The notes under the pieces are model-generated. The model worked only from the letters and a program-made list of their open reading frames with translations, ran no database searches and was not told the DNA's origin. Source: Bigelowiella natans CCMP2755 (taxonomy: Eukaryota > Cercozoa > Chlorarachniophyceae). Taken from it: 40,285 nucleotides of DNA. The stretch lies in contig ADNK01000400.1 of the NCBI GenBank assembly GCA_000320545.1, forward strand, positions 1 through 40,285, in the 5' to 3' direction. The translations under genes were made by a program, and so were the position numbers. Position 1 is the first letter of the stretch, and the number at the start of each line of letters is the position of its first letter. Positions 1 through 11,205 of the stretch are shown piece by piece.

Positions 1-71
1 CAAAAGGATGGAAGAATGGCACGTAGGCAATCATCCGTTCCTAGTTTCATTGTTTTTAGTACCAGTTTCAG

Positions 72-784
72 GACGAGCATCCCTAATCCTGACGATGATG
101 GTTTGCTCATGCTGGAGATCACAAGCAAGACACCACACATAGAACCCCAAGAGAACAATCCCCATGGACCACACTTTCACGCTCTGCTTCGCCCCTACCA
201 CTACATCTCCAGCAACAGAGCAGAGGCCTACAAAATGGTTCTTTCTTACGATCTACAAAGATAAATTCATGTCTCGATCCATCTTCGGAAGGGATGAAAT
301 GCAGCTTTTTCCCCCCCCCCCCCCCCCCTTTTTCTTTGTATTACGTTGCTACCGAGCAGCTGCTTACTTTGTGGCCTAATATGCCTGACAAGTCAACCTT
401 GCCAAGGGTGAGTGGTGGACGGATGGTGGATCGTTTAGCCCCCCCCCCCTCTCCCCTCTTTCTCCCCCCCTGTGTGTATATATACCTGTGTATAATTATA
501 AATTATGAAAGTAGCGTCTCTGATTGATAACGAAATCTATAGTAGCAACTAGTGAGCGACCGCTATGTCTTTTGATGCTCTTTCTCCTCCCGCCTCTGTC
601 CCTTTCTACCCTCCCCCCTCCAGAGTAAAATTCTGGGTCTGGCACGCATACGTGGCACTCAGAAATACGAGGATGTACGTACTGCTGCGGTCGATGAAAA
701 TGAAGATGTGTTTTGTGGTGTTGACACGGTCTCCCTCAACTCTATAGCCATATCACAGCAGTTCAAAGAGCAGTAGTCGTCGTC

Positions 785-815
<31 letters not shown>

Positions 816-2507
816 CTGATTTGATGCCTTCGCTTCGTTATGTAAATCTGATGTCGATTGGCTTTCCCCTCCCATCACCAAAAAGAAACGATGCACTTTT
901 TCATGTCCCCCTCAGGACAAAGAGGGTTGGGCATTAGAAGGATGGAAGGGATGGGTCATAGACAAGGTAAGCAGGCTACACATGGTATTAGAAGGAGAGG
1001 GGGGGGGGGGGGGGGACAGCAAATATAAACACATCATGATATGAGAAACAAATAAGGGAGATTGATTCGTCATCTTCTCATCTATGCAGGTAATTCAGCT
1101 GCCTCCTCGGTCGCAAATTCCAGCTAAAGGACTGCTCGGTAAGCATTGTACGCGTTCCCCCCCCCCCCCTCTCCTATACAGGAAGTCCCCTCTTAATCTA
1201 ATCCAAATTTAATACCCGCCTCGTAGGGCTCTGGAGAGTGGATCCATCAGCGTCCTTGGTTTTGGAGACCATCTTGAGAACTCTGCTGAGCAGTACGTGC
1301 TGTGTCTGCCTCCTCCTTGCTTCTTTCTCATCACCGATGCTATATAGCAACACGCCCTGCTACTACTGCTATATTCCTCCTACCACTGGACAACCATATG
1401 CATGCATGTGTAGTTTCAACGTGGAGAGAGAGTATTATAATAATATAGTATTTATCATTTAGTTATTTTTCCATTCTGCTACCATCAATCATATGTACGC
1501 GTGTTTTCAGCGTTTTATTTTTAAGAATTCGAATTCTGAATCCTTTCATTTCTTTCGCCTCGTTATGATCACCATCAGGATCTCCCTCCCCTTGGTTTTT
1601 GTCTGGTCGTGACGCTGTCTTGGCCAGCGATGCTCCGATTGCTCCAGAGCATCCAGCTCCCAGGTTCACCAAACCTAAACAGCAGCAGCAACAACAGCAA
1701 AAAGGGAAAAAACAATCAATGGCAAGGCCTATTACAGCAGCAGCAGCAGCAAGAAGAAGAGGAGGTGGAGGAGGAAAGCCAATGGTAAAAGCAGTGTTAT
1801 GGAGAAATAAGAAGCAGCAGCAGCAGCAGCCGTTCCACAGCGACAGCGGAGGTTATCCCTCTTCTTCTTCTTCTTCTTCTTCTTCTTCTTCTCATATATC
1901 CTTCGGTAACAACACCTACTACCCATATCACAACAACTACCATCTCCAAAAAGCTTCTTTGGTCGTGCCGCCTCTCGTGACCACCACTACCAACAACTTC
2001 CATCGCGAGGATTCGGCAGCGGCAATGCCCTCTTCTTCCTCTTCATACGCCTCCTCGTCCTCCTCGTCCTCCTCCTCCTCCTCCTCCTCCTCCTCCTCTT
2101 CTTATTTGAGCTCGGCTACTACCACAGCAACAGCAGAGGACCCGCAGCAGTCTATTATTCCCAGCCAACAATATCTCGCCCCCCCCTCCGCTACCGCCCC
2201 CGCAGCGAGCAAAATGAACCCTGAGCAGGTGGCACGGGAGATCTTCCGCTACATGTCGGGGGAAGCGTCTACCAATCCGCTGGCCAGCGTGCAGGAGCTA
2301 CCCCCCTCTCTCATGCCTACCCGCACCCCACCCTCTACTTCCTACTACCATCCCAATAACCAGATATCTCACAGGGCCCTCAGTGACGGCTCTGCTGACA
2401 GCAGCGGCGGAGTAACGATGTACTACCAGCACCATCAACAGCATCATCCATTCAACCAGACTTCGGCAACAATGAAGAGGGGGGGTGGGAGGCAGTGCTC
2501 CTTATAG
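72..2507 (+). CDS. Unrecognised multi-exon gene (5' end not seen) with Gln/Ser-rich C-terminal half
   Basis: I do not recognise the family. Seven exons join without a frame break: 72-237, 360-407, 624-674, 916-966, 1090-1138, 1227-1292, 1579-2507, with GT-AG borders throughout; the donors after 407, 966 and 1138 (gtgagt, gtaagc, gtaagc) are strong and the donor after 237 (gttctt) is weak. The first exon begins at a splice acceptor and the start codon probably lies left of the window; an in-frame ATG at 16 is a weaker alternative. The N-terminal part looks like an ordinary folded domain (for example ALEGWKGWVIDKVIQLPPRS, then GLWRVDPSASLVLETILR). The last exon is low-complexity: poly-Gln runs, several Ser runs encoded by TCT/TCC repeats, His/Tyr/Asn-rich patches, then a short ordered-looking stretch (NPEQVAREIFRYMSGEAS). 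The stop is TAG at 2505-2507. The Q/S-rich tail suggests a regulatory or RNA/DNA-binding protein, but that is only inference from composition. Confidence 0.6.
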
Positions 2508-3683
2508 CAGTAGCAGTAAGTAGCGGTTCTAGTAGCACTACTAGCAACACCTCTACCAGCAACAACTACTGCTGCAATGTACAGCAGCGACAGCAAAAGC
2601 AATGCGACATTATCATCGAGTGCGATGACCGCACACATATAATATCCAGGACATATACACAATAGCACCTGCAGTAACACTTTACAGATCGGTGACTCTA
2701 CTCTTCCCGTCGACTAGACGAGTACTAGCATTTTACAGACAAATCCGATTTTGACAAAATTACTGTTTCGGTTTGTTCTGTTGTTTAGCTACATAAATGT
2801 ACTTTATGAAAATGATTATTTATCTCTTAATTAATAATAAAACGACGTCTAAGAACAAATAATGGAATGATTCATGTTGCTTATCAGTTATATTAGAGAC
2901 CACACGTTGCGCGCGATGTGCTGAGAGCAACATGTGAGCGTGTAGCTGATCCTTCCGACCAGTGAGCTAAAAAATGAGTAAGGTGCACCCATGCTAGCAT
3001 GGCTAGATAGAGGCAGAGTCAGTGCGCCAGCACAAAAGCAACATGTCTAGATGTACACAGGTCATCTGTACGAATGTCTTCACCTCACTAAAACTATTTT
3101 AGTATTGAGTAATGTCTGGTTGGTATTCTAGTATTGCTAGATTGTTATTGGGCGATCTTAACGACGCACGCGCATATCTAGATATGCTTCTATTCTTTAG
3201 ATTCCAGTCACTTTGCTGGCGCCGGCTGTATATCTCCACGTACTAGCGTATCCGGCGCGCGTGCACACCCAGACTCATCATAGCGATTGACACAAATCCG
3301 GCTGGGCGTTGGCCAAGCAACCTAGCAATGACTCGCTAGCTCGGTATGTATGCTAGCTAGCATGAGCCTAAATGATGCGGTGCTGTCGTTACATCCCCCT
3401 CTAGCCCTTCCAGACACCGCGCTCTGCGTTCAGCTTGTTGCTTATACACGGATCAAATTTTAGTTGTCGTCCGCTTTTTTAGCAACATCTCGGTTAGACA
3501 CACCGCATGTTAGCACGCGTGCGTATTGCGTAGTACTCTAGCTTTATTTATATTAAAATATGAACCACGCATACTATGCAAAACGTACAGGAAATGATTT
3601 GCTCGCCTAATGGCTCGCCGTTCGGATCCCAGGACAACTGTTATTGTCTCCTTATTTACCACCACGCGGCATTTTCTCCACCG
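2508..3683. other. Convergent 3' spacer, CTAG/palindrome-rich from about 2880
   Basis: No gene is seen between the stop of the first gene and the stop of TFB2. From about 2880 to 3560 the DNA is unlike the flanking exons: many CTAG, GCTAGC and TCTAGA words and short perfect palindromes, for example the 12-bp CATGCTAGCATG at 2990-3001 and the 14-bp ATGCTAGCTAGCAT at 3350-3363. The word ATGTCTAGATGT at 3043-3054 recurs at 10876 and 35935. Confidence 0.55.
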
Positions 3684-4010
3684 CTACCGTCTTTGTAGGG
3701 AAGGTTCTTGTTTTATCTTCTCATAACCAGCTGCTGTGATGAACATGTTGCGGGAGTCATGCCACAGCTGTTGACTACTTTCCTTCGTCTGCATGTGCTC
3801 TAGAATGCGCTTATACCTATCATTCTCATCTGCACTAAATTGCAATAGGTGTCCAACAGAGATCTGCGAGAAGATATAATAACGGCAAAGAGACGAGACG
3901 ACCACACACAACACGTAGGCAGATAAACGCAATGTTTAATGTATATGGTGCACTGATCACCCTCCACTCCCTCCCCCATGCTTCAACACACATACACACA
4001 CACACACACA

Positions 4011-4053
<43 letters not shown>

Positions 4054-4065
4054 GCACGCACACAT

Positions 4066-4107
<42 letters not shown>

Positions 4108-4153
4108 CACAAATTTTCTCAAATATAGTTTCAAATCGTGGATGCTTGGGAAG

Positions 4154-4229
<76 letters not shown>

Positions 4230-6171
4230 TATATCACTACTCCCATGTTCGCCATCAGATTCACCCTTTCCCCTCTCTCATCAAAGCCTATTGTTATATT
4301 ACTATTTATCATCATCATTTTTGTTATTACGCTGAATCTATTGCGCTCAGCCTCCCACAGTCGTATCTGACCGACCACTGTTTGTGGAAGGGCACGCCCT
4401 GTCTGCTCATTCCGCTTCATACGCGGGCTGGCGTACTGCTCCAAGTACCTGGAAGAGGAAGAAGAAGAAGAAGAAGAAGAAGGAGAAGGAGAGGAGGACG
4501 ACAAGAGCAGGACATCGTCAGCTAGAAAATCATGAAAAAGGGATGTGTTAATACTGAGCGTCTTGCAAAGATAAAGGAACTGTATATGATATCCAAGAAG
4601 CAGCAGCAGCAGCTGCACATAAGACATCAAAAAGTAGAAGGTAATCTAAAGGTCCTTAAATCGCAGCGCAGAAAGCTTTCCTCCCTATCGATGTCGCATC
4701 TCGTAAGCGCGGTGTAAATCTCATGTATCTCTACCGCATTGACTTTTACTTCTCCGAAATCATCTTACATCAACATATGATGTAATAATAGCAACAGTAA
4801 TCGTTCGACATGTGCATTAACATGTGATAACAATTTGTATTCCCCCCCCCCCCCCCCCCCCCCCGTACCCCCACTGATGATCCCGTCCCCCGTAATGCCG
4901 TTTCGGAGCGCCGCCGATATGCTCACGTTGGTTATGCGGCCGACCTTATTTATTGCATACGATATATCAATATCTGTACATATATGCACATGTATATGAA
5001 TATATATATATATATATATATATATACTACACGTACATGAAAGTTAATAATATTTCTATACTCGACACCCAAAACAAAGGTTCGTTTCCTGGCCAACACG
5101 CTACTCAAAGCCATCTCCAGCCGCAGAAGAAGAAGAAGAAGAAGAAGAAGAAGAAGAAGAAGAAAAATAAATAGTAAGAGTAGTATTTTGCTTGCTTGCT
5201 CACGCACCACGAGATTCGGTAGACGGACGTCCAATCGGACAAATTTGCGGAGGATTTTGATTTGAAACTCCGAGCTCGTGAACCTGTGGAAAAAAGCAGT
5301 AGAAGAAGACGGATCGACTTTACGCGGCTAAGGGGAATAGAGGATTGCACGCTCTGACGATGGTGACGTCGGGTGGTACTGCTGTGGCTGGGATGATGAT
5401 AGCAATAGCGATAAGAAGGCTTATTACGCGTAGAGTCTCATGGTGGTCTCGACGATGATTTTGCCATGGCCTTGGCCCAGCGTGTTCTCAAGTGTGACAT
5501 CTTCCGTAGAGGAGAGCGACAATGCGAGGGCAGTTGGGTAATAGCTACAAGAGAAGAACGAAGGAGGAGGAGGAGAAGAAGAAGAAGAAGAAGAAGGCGA
5601 AGAGGGAAGAGGAGGTTGCGAGCGGGGCGTCAAGAAAGACTATCACACAATATGCTTCATACTAAATCCTCTTCTCTCCCCCTCTCCCTTTCCCTCTCTC
5701 TCTCTGTTTGCTCTCCTCGCACTTCCAAGGGTGTGCAGACGTTGAGAGACGGAGGAGGAGAACTCCTCGCATAGCGGCACTACTGCTAAACGTGTCCACA
5801 TCCCAGCTCAGCAGATCCCCCCCCCCCTCCTTCTCCTCTTTCCCCCCCTTACTCTCAGAATACTCCTGTATCTCAACCAACAACATCATTTCGCTGAACG
5901 TACTTTTTCCTCTTTGCTTTGCTCTTGGCGTGAATCAGGCCGATGTTGCGTAGGTCGTCGAGGAGAGACTTCTCTTTGCTGCTGAGCGTAGCTTTGATAT
6001 TGTAGCCGGTGCCAAGGTGCTGGTGGCTGAGACGGAACAAAAACTGCAACACGTCCTGCTCACTCACACCAGACTTTCGGCTATGGAAGAGTACGACGAC
6101 ACATATAGATGAAACACACACACACACACACACACCCATAGTCAGTGTTGTCAGCAGATACTCATGTATTA

Positions 6172-6225
<54 letters not shown>

Positions 6226-6404
6226 AAAGTAGGTAGGTAGGTAGGTAGGTAGTGGCTCGGGGGGAGGGGGGATACCTCTGGTTTTTCTTGTGGCGAACAT
6301 ATCCGAGGAGAAACGACCAGACCTGCCGTCGCTGTGGAAGGAAAAGAAATCGGAAGCCCTACAGCAGTACGGAATACAATAAACCACACGCACGCACGCG
6401 CGCG

Positions 6405-6435
<31 letters not shown>

Positions 6436-6857
6436 ATATTTATGTGAGTAAAGGAGCATGATCAAAGCAGCCGGGCGGCCATGGATATGAGTGTAGCACG
6501 TGGCACCTTTGACGTTACGGCAAGATCCCCCGTTGTTTCCTACATACAAAAAAATTCGTGTCGAGTGTGTGATTTTTGTATTGCATCGATAAGAGGGTTG
6601 CGGGGGGGGATGGGCAGAGGCCCACATGACCTTAAACACACACGTATAATAATTCTCGATTACACACTGAATAGTGAAGCAGACGTAGAGGGAGAGTAGT
6701 GAGGAGGACAGGAGAATAAGGCGACCTTTTCTTCCACCAGACCAGAACACGTGAGCAATTTTCGGATCAGATCCTCTCGCGCCCGCATATCAATCCGCTT
6801 CTTCTCGTTCAGCTCCGATTCTATTTCCATATCGATCTTCTTCCGGTACCTTCATGC

Positions 6858-6893
<36 letters not shown>

Positions 6894-8029
6894 GTACATA
6901 TGACCACGTACAATCAACAAGGATATAAGGAGTCAGCGTGTCAGAATGGGAAATTAAATCATATAGCGATCACCCCTTGCAAGCAAGCAGTAGTTTCCAC
7001 TGCACCCTGCTACGTCTACTGATTATTGAAACTTACTCTTCAGGGTCATCGGCGATGAGGTATTGCATGATCTGGTCCCAAGATGCGCGTGCGTGATTAG
7101 ATATTTTCTTTATCTCGTCTGCGGCCATATCTCCGACCCCGCCGAATAGCACCCCCTCCTTAACGAGTTTCTGCAAACTCTGCTTGAAGTTCCTTTCGAT
7201 TACGTAGCATCCTCTCTGGTCCTGCTGCATGATGTGCAGCTTCTCCAGGCGCTGGAGCGAGCTGCGAAGGGCGGCCGAGCTTTTCCCTGTGCCCCCGCTG
7301 CTTGCATGGGTAGATGTGGAGGAGGAGGAGGAAAATTGGAGGCTAGATGATGGCGATTTCAACCTGTTGTCGGGTTTCACCCAACGCGAGATCACACGGA
7401 GAGAAACGCCCTTGTCGTTGAGCCAGAGCATGCGCATCACTATGTTCTTAGCCAAGGGAGGGAGCGAACGATGGACTGAGATGGCGGTGTGGATGTCTCG
7501 ATACCTGCCAATCAGTGACATAAGAATGATGGTCTTAACCGCAATCTAGATTTCCTCAATCTCTCATTCTCTCTCTCCCTCTCTCCCCTCTCCCTATTAG
7601 GAAAGTCTATATGATGAAATTCATACTCCCCCTCCCCTCCCTTCTCATTGGTCGAAATGAATATTACAAGCTCTCTTTCAGATCGAGGTTCACTATGTAA
7701 TCCAGGATTGAGTCTCCGTCTTCCGCAAAGGCGTCGTGGATAGAAGATGCCCCTTGTAACGACGAAGAGCTATTGAAGACCTGAAAGGATGTAGGATAAA
7801 TCAAGGCAGCCTAGTGGTCTAAAACCCCCTAAATCCGTGCTATTTTCAATAAAATCCGCCTCTTCTCATCCGGTGAACAATGAACAATGAACAATGATGA
7901 AAAACTACATTTCCAAAGTGTGACAAGACACTTGCAATGTGCGAAATGCAGCGCCTCGAACTGGCGGTTATAATATCGAAAGGATGGGAAAGGAGAGGGA
8001 TAGCATACACTCACTTCGTCCATCTCCAT
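3684..8029 (-). CDS. TFB2: TFIIH core subunit p52 (GTF2H4/TFB2)
   Basis: TFB2 is the TFIIH core subunit that binds and stimulates the XPB helicase in transcription initiation and nucleotide excision repair. Twelve exons, 5' to 3' on the minus strand: 8029-8015, 7780-7668, 7504-7037, 6849-6726, 6539-6507, 6358-6276, 6080-5904, 5544-5428, 5283-5208, 4944-4875, 4521-4331, 3863-3684. They join in one frame to 548 codons (human p52 is about 460 residues). Family landmarks in order: [27 protein letters not shown] then [102 protein letters not shown]; and the C-terminal winged-helix end [10 protein letters not shown]. Family-specific insertions are Ser-rich: about 35 residues in exon 3, and a TCT-repeat-encoded Ser run in exon 11. 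Donors at 6725 (gtcgcc) and 4874 (gtgggg) are weak, so those borders may shift. The first exon (MEMDE) rests only on an ATG plus a gtgagt donor. Confidence 0.93.
3990..4226. repeat. Compound microsatellite (CA)(CT)...(TA)...(CA)(GA) in the last TFB2 intron
   Basis: Two compound tracts are separated by about 50 bp: (CA)n then (CT)n at about 3990-4048, (TA)n at about 4070-4106, then (CA)n at about 4155-4187 running into (GA)n at about 4190-4226. All lie inside the intron between 3864 and 4330. They create several spurious open frames made only of SL, TH, IY or ER repeats. Confidence 0.95.
4446..4493 (-). repeat. TCT/TCC trinucleotide repeat inside TFB2 exon 11
   Basis: A GAA/GGA-type tract on the plus strand reads as TCT/TCC on the coding strand and gives a run of about 14 Ser within the otherwise conserved C-terminal part of TFB2, just before the [10 protein letters not shown] segment. 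Length is a multiple of three and the frame continues, so this is exonic. Confidence 0.75.
4842..4865. repeat. Poly-C tract in TFB2 intron
   Basis: Uninterrupted C run (about 23 nt) directly downstream, in the sense of the gene, of the exon ending at 4875. Similar poly-C or poly-G runs occur at 311-328, 1001-1015, 17702-17715, 18831-18848, 22267-22282, 30619-30636, 33152-33168 and 33715-33729. Confidence 0.95.
6116..6436. repeat. Microsatellites (CA)n, (TA)n, (GTAG)n, (CG/CA)n in TFB2 introns
   Basis: (CA)n at about 6116-6135, a (TA)n of about 44 nt at 6180-6223, a GTAG tetranucleotide run at about 6228-6251 and a (CG)n-(CA)n tract at about 6390-6436. They flank the 83-nt exon at 6276-6358, which sits between the (GTAG) and (CG)n tracts. 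Confidence 0.9.
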
Positions 8030-8608
8030 TGCCTTGACATCGTTTCCCTAGTACGTTTGGAATACAGAAAAAAAATATATCGTTGCCAATTAAAGAGAGA
8101 GCGGGAAGGAGGAGAGCAACCAGGAGCATGTGAGCACCTACATGAACTACCTCATTTTGCTGAAGATGGCGTGCGGATTTTTCGTCTCCCACCATGTTCT
8201 TGGTGTGTTGTTGCTTTGATCGATTGGTTTGTTCGAGCTGTGGGAGGTGCCGCAAATATGCTTGCGACTACTACCTGTCGCCCGTTTGTCAGATAAACGC
8301 CCTATGTTTTTGCGACACATTTGTATCGGAAGAAATTGGGGCAGCCACCAAGCAAACAAGGTAAGTTTCAGTAGGGTTTACTTCGCTTCAGATTCATGCT
8401 GGGAATATCCGAAGCTTGTGAGGAGGAGAAATGACAACACTAACAATAACTTTGTTTTTCCTGCGCTCTTATGCGGCCGACAAGCGGCGGCCGGCTACGT
8501 GCTCTCATATTCCTCTTTTCTTCTTTCCAAGGTGGGTTGATTGATTCATCGATCATCGACCAATCCCTCCACCGTCTTCCCCCTGCTACGTCAGTATCCC
8601 TTCATCCC
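8030..8608. promoter_or_regulatory. Divergent 5' spacer between TFB2 and the DUF1995 gene
   Basis: About 580 bp separates the predicted TFB2 start (minus) from the DUF1995 start (plus). It must hold both promoters and 5' untranslated regions. I see no recognisable promoter element and almost none of the CTAG-type words that crowd the convergent spacers. Confidence 0.4.
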
Positions 8609-8967
8609 ATGGCGGTCGAACCGGTATGGGCTCGTGCCTCATGGCCGCGTCCCAGAGGGAATAGCGGATTAAGGCGACAACGACAAAAGACGCTGTTATT
8701 GCTTCTTGTGATTCCCGCTGCCATGGTCATATTTTGCATATACGGGGCAGATAGGCTCCATTCCCATCTTGCAGCTCCACTAGGCATTTCACATAAAAAT
8801 GGGTTCCGCTCGATGTCTTCTAGTTACCCACTAGCGGCTGGTTCTTTCATTGTAGCACATTCACACCAGCGTCGAGTCGCCCACTCCTTCTCAGCTTGCA
8901 CCGCCGTTTCAGGCGAGATCGAGGAGACACAGGTGAAATGCTTGACTCGTGATATTGCTTATCAGTT

Positions 8968-9022
<55 letters not shown>

Positions 9023-10337
9023 CTCCTCTTCACTCTCCGACAAAGAACGTACGCCACTTCATACTCATATACGAGTATCTTCTTCTGCTGCTGCTATCGC
9101 ACGCCATCTCTGACCAGCATATAATTCTATCTCCCAGCTTCCACGCACGAGTGACGAGATGGTTGAGCAAGCTTCTGCTGTCGTCCGGGCCGCGGTCGAA
9201 GACGGGAAGCGAAGGCACCGTCTCGACTTTATTCTCCCCATTAACGAGAAGAAGTACGACTTCCTCGCAATTGAGTCCATGGATTATCCATGCAGTCTCT
9301 CCGAGGAGTTTGAGACTGCTGTCCGTCTCGGAAAGCAAGTGCTCTCTAATGTCGCTGGTTCAAGCGAGACAGATATTACAGAAAGGCGGTTGGATGAGGG
9401 GGGGGTTGAGGGGGACCCATCAATGCTTCTGCGCTTAGGTATGGTTTCAGTCATAGCCTTCCCCTTTGCAGATAACCTCGACGCTATTCGACGTGAAGCA
9501 GAGATGGATGGTGGAAAGAGGACAATAATTCTACTCAATCCGCAATGGAACGACCAAGGTTTTTTAAACTCCATCACTTGGTCACACTTCAATCATCGTG
9601 CGAGTTTTTGCACCTTGAACAAGGGATGATGTTCCGCCGCTCTTTTCCTAACAATATTAGGCCAGGTTGTCTCTGATTTCGGGTTTGGACCGTGGAAGAA
9701 AAGAGCAGAAGATTTTTTGGCAACTTTTGAAACCTCATTCACTTTGGCTGAGCAGCGAATCGGTGCTCCTAGCTCCCTATCTTTGCAAGACGGTAAGCGA
9801 TACAGTGATGGAGGGGTGGTTAGAGTCCTGCGAAAGTATCCAAGCCCACATGTCGCGTTCGTCATGGCTGTTGACGGAGCATCTCAAGCGATAGGTAGGT
9901 TTTTAGATTGGTGCAAACACTTTGTACATGCTCGAAATATTGCACATGCGTACTGGTTTTTGATTATCTTGAATCGAGACTGTGAGACCAAGATATCAGT
10001 ATGGTGACTCATTTCTTGATGCATAGGGAGTTTCCTTGAGTTCCCGAGCTACAAGGAGCTTGAAGTCGCCATCCAGGAGGGAAGGGAGAAAAACCTGGAG
10101 ATCTTTGATTACGCCAAAGACGCTGTCATGCCTAACCCCTTCGCGCAATCAAATCTTGATGCTTCCTCTGCTTCCATCAATGATGTTGGAAGCCTTTTAG
10201 AAAGCATGGATAAGACAGCTATCCGACAAGCACTTGAAAAGCGAGGGCTTCCAACGAGCGGAACTATGGCAACAATACGGGATCGCTTAAGAGATGCAAT
10301 TGAAAACGAACGCCCAGAGGAAGGTAGTGCAAGTTAA
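8609..10337 (+). CDS. Plastid-targeted DUF1995 protein with C-terminal SAP-like motif
   Basis: Four exons: 8609-8932, 9138-9558, 9661-9894, 10027-10337; all phases fit, giving 429 residues. The leader has an Arg-rich n-region, a hydrophobic core (LLLLLVIPAAMVIFCIYG) and a Ser/His/Arg-rich stretch, as expected for a bipartite signal plus transit peptide. The mature part opens with the DUF1995 signature: LPRTSDEMVEQASAVVRAAV, then RLDFILPI. It continues with ILLNPQWNDQ, the VVSDFGFGPWKKRAEDFL block and a FLEFPSYKEL segment. DUF1995 proteins are known mainly from chloroplasts; some act in photosystem assembly. The last about 45 residues (SLLESMDKTAIRQALEKRGL and following) resemble a SAP helix-turn-helix, which I do not recall in the plant members. 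Substrate or partner cannot be told from sequence. Start chosen because it is the Met directly before the signal-like segment. Stop TAA at 10335-10337. Confidence 0.85.
8972..9018. repeat. (CT)n microsatellite in DUF1995 intron 1
   Basis: About 46 nt of CT repeat, in the sense direction a pyrimidine tract, upstream of the acceptor at 9137. Confidence 0.95.
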
Positions 10338-11205
10338 TTGAGCAGTTGAAAGCAGTTGTAATTTGTGATAAAGCTATTCTTAAAAATTGCATCATCATCA
10401 TGTACTCTTATAGATATAAGTACGCACACGTGCGTGTGTACGTGTCGTGTAATATCTGCACTCGCTAGCATGCACAATTATACAATGTTGTGCGCAACGA
10501 CAGGGATATATGAGCGCATCATGCCTAAAGCAATGCTACATGAGCTGTAACGTCTGTTGTAATGAGATATGTACGCCTGGGACGCGCTAAATGACATGCA
10601 CAGTGCAGATTTTTTACACAATGTGTATGTGTATGCAATATTGCAGACTGACGCTGATCGCCGTTACATGATGTATACGCTAGGCACGCTCGTTGTGCGC
10701 TCTGCGCCTGATGATCATGAGCCTATGTTAGCCATAGGCACGTTTAGTCAGTTACCCCAGCTAGATGCCAAACGTAACGCTACATTGTAAAGGCGAGTGC
10801 CAGTGGCTAGCATAGCAAACGCACACCAAAGCAAATTGCGTTTACACCCGCATATGTACGCCCGTGTGTGCTAGTATGTCTAGATGTGCGAATACGCTTT
10901 CATTTGATGTGCAATCAAATAACTATCTAGCTATGCATGAACGTGCTCCACGTTTACAATGTAAAAGTTGTAACAATGCATCTGATTGTGCAAAATCTTT
11001 GAAATTTGTTCGTCATAGAGTGTAATAACAATAAATAAATATCGATACACAACATGTAACGCAATCGCCTTTCGGTTCTCGCGTGGTTGCTGGGTGTTTG
11101 ACGGTGCGGATCGATCGAAGTTTGGCATTCAAAACCTTTAAAATTGATTTTCAAGGGGCCAAAATTGTGTGGATATCTATATTTAAATGGTAAAATAGAA
11201 ACCGC
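10338..11205. other. Convergent 3' spacer with CTAG-type words
   Basis: No gene is supported between the DUF1995 stop and the REEP stop. The stretch from about 10430 to 10940 carries the CTAG/GCTAGC/CATG-rich composition seen in the other 3' spacers, including ATGTCTAGATGT at 10876-10887. Short open frames here show no family resemblance and no plausible splice pattern. Confidence 0.5.

Noticed and set aside
3932-4630. Long open frames on both strands (197 and 215 codons) around 4 kb
   Set aside because: They are built mostly from CA, CT, TA and GA repeats (TH, SL, IY, ER runs); the real coding content is TFB2 exon 11 on the minus strand.
6180-6223. (TA)n tract as a promoter TATA region
   Set aside because: It lies inside a TFB2 intron and belongs to a microsatellite class found throughout the window.
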